The position numbers were made by a program, and so were the translations under genes. Shown here one piece after another: positions 5,330 through 5,765 of a DNA stretch of 5,765 nucleotides. The stretch's first letter is position 1. The number at the start of each line of letters is the position of its first letter. Source of the DNA: DAOUMF01 sp034411955 (GTDB taxonomy: Bacteria; Chloroflexota; Dehalococcoidia; SM23-28-2; RBG-16-64-32); the NCBI GenBank assembly GCA_034411955.1, contig DAOUMF010000007.1, forward strand, positions 1 through 5,765. Reading direction: 5' to 3'. The notes beneath the pieces were generated by a model that worked only from the letters and a program-made list of their open reading frames with translations, was not told the DNA's origin and searched no databases.

Positions 5330-5765
5330 ATGGAGCGGATACGCGTGAGCACCCGGTCGCCCCAATGCCTGGAGGACATCACTGCGCAGATCAGCGACGC
5401 TGTGCGGCAGTGGGGCGTCGTGGAGGGCATCTGCCACATATTCGTGACCCACACGACGGCGGGGCTTGTGATCAACGAGAACGCCGACCCCGACGTGGGA
5501 CGCGACCTGCTGGAGAAGCTGGAGGCGCTGACGCCCAGCGGCGCTTCCTACCATCACTTCGAGGGGAACGCCCACGCCCACATCAAGTCCAGCCTGGTCG
5601 GCCAGTCGGCGGCGGTGCCGGTGGCGGGCGGGCGGCTGGCCCTGGGGCGCTGGCAGGCGGTGTTCTTCGCCGAGTTCGACGGCCCCCGCGAGCGGGAGGT
5701 GCTACTGACGGTGGCGGCCGGGCGCCCCCCCGAGACCCCCGCGGGGACGGAGTCCAGAGAGAGGC
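5330..5765 (+). CDS. yjbQ: YjbQ/UPF0047 family protein, secondary thiamin-phosphate synthase (3' end beyond window)
   Basis: The 145 visible codons give a YjbQ-type protein. Family landmarks in order are HTTAG (41-45), INENADPDVGRDL (48-60), EGNAHAHIKSSLVG (78-91) with the clustered histidines thought to bind metal, and LGRWQAVFFAEFDGPRERE (105-123). Family members are usually 130-145 aa, so the core is complete. The Gly/Pro-rich end continues past the window. E. coli YjbQ can complement loss of thiE, and the family is annotated as a secondary thiamin-phosphate synthase, although its main in vivo role is unsettled. The ATG at 5330 follows AGGGAGG (5315-5321) by 8 nt, and MERIRVSTRS is a normal start. 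It is divergent from thiD, with 174 bp between the start codons. That placement supports a thiamin role in this organism, particularly as no thiE is visible here. Confidence 0.92.
   Translation, partial: MERIRVSTRSPQCLEDITAQISDAVRQWGVVEGICHIFVTHTTAGLVINENADPDVGRDLLEKLEALTPSGASYHHFEGNAHAHIKSSLVGQSAAVPVAGGRLALGRWQAVFFAEFDGPREREVLLTVAAGRPPETPAGTESRER

Noticed and set aside
5152..5581. Minus-strand ORFs opposite the yjbQ start and intergenic region
   Set aside because: They cross the repeats and oppose a clear YjbQ protein; no family features.

Overview
The window is GC-rich bacterial DNA built around thiamin (vitamin B1) biosynthesis. It suggests a high-GC bacterium with a compact ThiC (453 aa, no long N-terminal domain), TTGACG-type -35 boxes, rho-independent terminators and short dispersed palindromes. 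A Chloroflexota (Dehalococcoidia-like) or other environmental lineage would fit, but that is a weak inference; I cannot assign the taxon from this sequence alone.

Left part, 1-3785, minus strand: one tightly packed operon reads right to left. It has a TTGACG-17-TACCCT promoter, a TPP riboswitch (about 3637-3735) with its own terminator (3597-3624), then thiC (pyrimidine synthesis), a nitrilase-superfamily enzyme, a HEPN-type protein resembling the AbiU2 group, and thiG (thiazole synthase, cut by the left window edge). The junctions are 2 nt, a 4-nt ATGA overlap, and 10 nt, so all four genes should be transcribed together under TPP control. The nitrilase and the HEPN protein are not standard thiamin genes. 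The HEPN gene is visibly less GC-rich than its neighbours.

Middle part, 3800-4360, plus strand: this stretch has no large gene, but it is not empty. A 44-bp element occurs twice as a direct repeat (3814-3857 and 4191-4234, 39 of 44 identical). It carries about 11-nt spaced TTAACC/TCAACC half-sites and ends in a TTGACG -35 box. Each copy is followed by a short potential transcript that ends at a strong intrinsic terminator (4056-4085 and 4317-4350). The first transcript encodes a 31-residue single-membrane-span peptide with an excellent Shine-Dalgarno sequence. The second has no credible ORF and looks like a small RNA. This twin module is the least explained thing in the window.

Right part, 4364-5765: thiD (HMP/HMP-P kinase, minus strand) has a promoter so close to its ATG that the mRNA is probably leaderless. 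Divergent from it is a YjbQ/UPF0047 family gene (plus strand, running off the window), a family credited with secondary thiamin-phosphate synthase activity. ThiC makes HMP-P, ThiD phosphorylates it, ThiG makes the thiazole phosphate, and a thiamin-phosphate synthase joins them. No thiE, thiS, thiO/thiH or thiL is visible here. A 20-24-bp palindrome occurs in the thiC leader and again in the thiD/yjbQ intergenic region.
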